NCBI GenBank assembly: GCA_019918135.1
Contig: WBZZ01006425.1
Coordinates: 48,501-112,500 of the forward strand
Direction: 5' to 3'
DNA from: Paulinella micropora
Taxonomy: Eukaryota > Cercozoa > Imbricatea > Euglyphida > Paulinellidae
DNA: 64,000 nucleotides
Shown here: one piece after another, positions 62,011 through 64,000 of the stretch
Layout of the letters: each line of letters starts with the position of its first letter
How positions within the stretch are numbered: the stretch's first letter is position 1
Notes under the pieces: model-generated
What the model saw: the letters and a program-made list of their open reading frames with translations, nothing else
What the model was told of the DNA's origin: nothing
The model's database searches: none
Program-made: the position numbers and the translations under genes

Positions 62011-62148
62011 GCAACCCGCTGAACGATTTTCTCCGGCACGCTGGCAGGACCCGGCTGGGGCGGCCCAAACACACTGCTTTGAGTCCAAACGGCGAGAGAC
62101 AGCGAGCCGAGCCGCCCCGGCATAGCCCGGCAGCCTGGCGGGGTGCTG
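62008..62148 (+). repeat. Telomere-associated unit, copy 1
   Basis: Begins CTGCAACCCGCTGAACG and ends GCCTGGCGGGGTGCTG. Bracketed on both sides by CCCTAA repeats. Nearly identical to 62570-62716. Confidence 0.9.
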
Positions 62149-62178
62149 AACCCTAACACTAACCCTAACCCTAACCCT
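62149..62178 (+). repeat. Interstitial telomere-type array 1, right side
   Basis: AACCCTAACACTAACCCTAA and following units, with one CACTAA variant. Confidence 0.85.
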
Positions 62179-62512
62179 TGCCTTGAGGAATGGCCTCTGC
62201 CGTGAGCTCGCCGGCCTCCGCCGCAAGTGGTCCGAATGATGTCCTGGCTAGGTTCTGCGTGATTGAACCCTTGATCGGGCCCGCATTAAAGTTTGGAGCT
62301 CGCGGCCGCAGGTTTGAGTTCAAACGGGTTCTTATCCCGCAAGGTGTGCCTTGAAGCTTATGTGACTGCAACCGTGACCTGGACATCTTTCCTCCTCGCC
62401 CTCTGCCGGCAGTTGCTGCAGTGAGCCGGTGTTGGGGAGCTGAAGAAGGCAGCTGGTCGCCCGACCCGTCCTCGAATGCCGAGCCCAGCAAGCCGAGCGT
62501 TGGTTCACACGG
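62179..62512. other. Noncoding stretch between telomere-flanked units
   Basis: No gene supported. GC-rich unique sequence lies between the two telomere-bracketed units; a minus ORF crosses it only because the repeats lack stops. Confidence 0.5.
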
Positions 62513-62572
62513 CCTAACCCTAACCCTAAACCTAACCCTAACCCTAACCCTAACCCTAATAACACTAACCCT
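62513..62572 (+). repeat. Interstitial telomere-type (CCCTAA)n array 2, left side
   Basis: Nine units with one CCTAAA and one TAACACTAA variant. Confidence 0.9.
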
Positions 62573-62716
62573 GCAACCCGCTGAACGATTTTCTCCGGCA
62601 CGCTGGCAGGACCCAGCTGGGGCGGCCCAAGCACGCTGCTTTAAATTTGAGTCCAAACGGCGAGAGACAGCGAGCCGAGCCGCCCCGGTATAGCCCGGCA
62701 GCCTGGCGGGGTGCTG
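62570..62716 (+). repeat. Telomere-associated unit, copy 2
   Basis: Second copy of 62008-62148 with a 7-base insertion (AAATTTG near 62643) and few substitutions. Confidence 0.9.
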
Positions 62717-62736
62717 TAACCCTAACCCTAACCCTA
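62717..62736 (+). repeat. Interstitial telomere-type array 2, right side
   Basis: TAACCCTAACCCTAACCCTA, three perfect units. Confidence 0.85.
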
Positions 62737-62746
62737 GCGTGTGGGT

Positions 62747-62950
62747 AAGTATGCAAGTAATATATATTATATATATGCCGCGAGCGCCGCAAATATGCCG
62801 CGAGCGCCGCGAATATGCCGCGAGCACTGAGAGTGTCGTGTACATACCGCAAGTATGCAAATAATATATATTATATATATGCCGCCAGCGCCGCAAATAT
62901 GCCGCGAAAGCCGCGAATATGCCGCGAGCACTGAGAGTGTCGTGTACATA
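62747..62950 (+). repeat. 104-bp tandem repeat, two units
   Basis: Units start at 62747 and 62851. Each has a TAATATATATTATATATATG palindrome and three copies of ATATGCCGCGAGCGCCGC-type blocks, then GAGTGTCGTGTACATA. Confidence 0.85.
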
Positions 62951-63409
62951 AACGCTTAAAGTGTCATCTGCTTTACCACACATTTGTCACAAAAACGTTA
63001 ACGCCGCGCATCCAAGACATACATTTTTGTTGCATCTTGGCACGTGTTACCTTTTGGTGTGCTTCATAATTCTTTAAAAGTAATATAAAAAACTTCTTAA
63101 ATCCAATGATATTAAGACTGCATCCGTCAAGCCGGAGTGAGCCTGAAGGAGAGACTAGATAGATTATTTCACTAGCACTGAATTTCCAATTGCAAGAAGG
63201 AAGCTAAGACTTGTTGCGTAATCTTTATTAAACACAAGTTTCCCAAATTGATTTCGAACCACAAGAAATATATACATATGTTTTTTATTTCAGTACTCAT
63301 TGCTGGTAAATTTTAAGCGGAATAACATTATAGTGAGACTCATGGTGGCGGCAGTTACTTATAGGATGGTTATTTTATAAAAGCAACGGATCCCAAACTT
63401 GAATATCAT
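62951..63409. other. AT-rich DNA, probably host chromosome
   Basis: No gene seen. Base composition is clearly AT-rich, unlike everything left of 61 kb, with no G or C runs and no palindromic element. Confidence 0.5.
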
Positions 63410-63613
63410 TCATTCATCGCCCTCGCTCTTATCGTCGCTCTCACTGCCTTCATAAACCCAATTTTCATCTTCACCCTCGGATGGTTGCTCTTCTTGGTCC
63501 AGTCCAACGTAAGTCTTCTCCGAGCGGGTGCTACGGGAAGATCTCCGCAAAGATGACGATGCAAACGCAGGCGCAGCTGTCGGTTGCTGCGCGCTTGCCA
63601 TGGTCAACTCCAT
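63410..63613 (-). CDS. Short acidic ORF in AT-rich flank, possibly host gene
   Basis: ATG at 63613 (alternative 63601), 67 codons. Ser/Arg-rich start (SSLRRSSRSTRSEKTYVG) and acidic end (SEGEDENWVYEGSESDDKSE). It is the only protein-like ORF in the flank and looks like an intrinsically disordered eukaryotic nuclear protein or the first exon of a longer gene. Codon use differs from the viral genes. Unknown function. Confidence 0.4.
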   Translation of the reverse strand: MELTMASAQQPTAAPAFASSSLRRSSRSTRSEKTYVGLDQEEQPSEGEDENWVYEGSESDDKSEGDE

Positions 63614-64000
63614 TCTGAAAAGGTATGACTGACTTCAACGGAGTAGGAGCCGGTTGGTCGTAGGTCGTAAGGATTGCTGCAATGCGCAGCAGTCTTCCGG
63701 ATACGTTCAAATATTAACAATAATTGATAATTAAGTAAAATAATTTAATTTTACTGCAAAAAAAAAAGTTTTAGACCGGAATATGACTTAGTATTATAAC
63801 GTAGTCAGCAGCAGAAAAACTATTTCAGCACGCAATTCCTACCGGTACAAGTACATAGTCAAGTCATGATGCTATGGAATCTTACAGCTATTTCAAGACG
63901 AATTCTGCAGAAAAGCACATAAAAACTATTTTACGCAAATAAAAATCAACTTTTCCATAAAATTTCCGCTCATGGTGGCACTTGGAGCTAGCCGCCACAC
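63614..64000. other. AT-rich flank without a recognised gene
   Basis: No ORF of note. It may contain the promoter of the short minus-strand ORF. Confidence 0.5.

Noticed and set aside
61700-62990. Minus-strand ORFs across the telomere-flanked units
   Set aside because: Open only because the repeats lack stops; the translation is repeat-derived (VRVRVRV-type) and not protein-like.
1-64000. CRISPR arrays, tRNA or rRNA genes
   Set aside because: No regularly spaced short repeats with unique spacers and no cloverleaf or rRNA core sequence were seen on either strand.

Overview
The window looks like part of a large eukaryotic double-stranded DNA virus joined to a chromosome end of its host. About 61 kb is gene-dense, mostly GC-rich DNA with long ORFs on both strands and spacers full of G, C, purine or pyrimidine runs. 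Two genes identify it as a large DNA virus: a replication protein that joins an archaeo-eukaryotic (UL52/PrimPol-type) primase to a UL9-type origin-binding helicase, and a divergent second-largest RNA polymerase subunit (RPB2). A spliceosome-type 40-nt intron, C2H2 fingers and AATAAA-rich spacers point to nuclear, eukaryotic expression. A herpesvirus/nucleocytovirus mixture plus insertion next to telomere repeats suggests a mirusvirus-like element in a protist such as a thraustochytrid. That is inference: I did not recognise a capsid protein, terminase or portal.

Layout. Positions 1-6.5 kb hold truncated and frame-broken genes, several related to leucine-rich-repeat (LRR) proteins. At 6.5-9.8 kb (minus strand) is the primase-helicase. 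At 10.0-14.6 kb two copies of a phytanoyl-CoA-dioxygenase-like gene flank a 5'-truncated ORF and a two-helix membrane protein. At 14.6-18.0 kb there is an LRR-like gene and a partly deleted copy of it. At 18.1-20.7 kb there is a five-finger C2H2 protein and a protein built of three repeat units. The 20.9-29.1 kb stretch is an island of secreted or membrane-anchored surface proteins (BspA-like repeats, Thr-rich stalk, EGF, duplicated cysteine-rich domains). At 29.4-35.1 kb lies RPB2, at 35.5-37.9 kb an unknown gene, and at 38.3-42.6 kb a 1445-residue type I membrane glycoprotein. At 42.7-51.0 kb there is a kinase-like protein, a very large unknown protein and an acidic protein with DDQ repeats. 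At 51.2-61.2 kb a run of unknown genes with lower GC includes a possible structural block.

From 61.2 kb coding density collapses. There are two 148-bp direct repeats, two copies of a ~140-bp unit each bracketed by CCCTAA telomere-type repeats, a 104-bp tandem repeat, and then AT-rich DNA with one short ORF that looks like host chromosome. CCCTAA on the + strand means the chromosome interior lies to the right, so the viral DNA sits on the telomeric side of these arrays.

Two themes run through the viral part. First, a GC-rich double-hairpin element about 45-75 bp long has invaded many ORFs, where it stays open and encodes Pro/Gly-rich inserts. Second, many genes are broken by one or a few frame changes, several exactly at G8-G14 or C8 runs. 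These could be sequencing indels, slippage, micro-introns or decay of an endogenous copy. Sequence alone cannot separate these, so broken genes are listed with all their parts.
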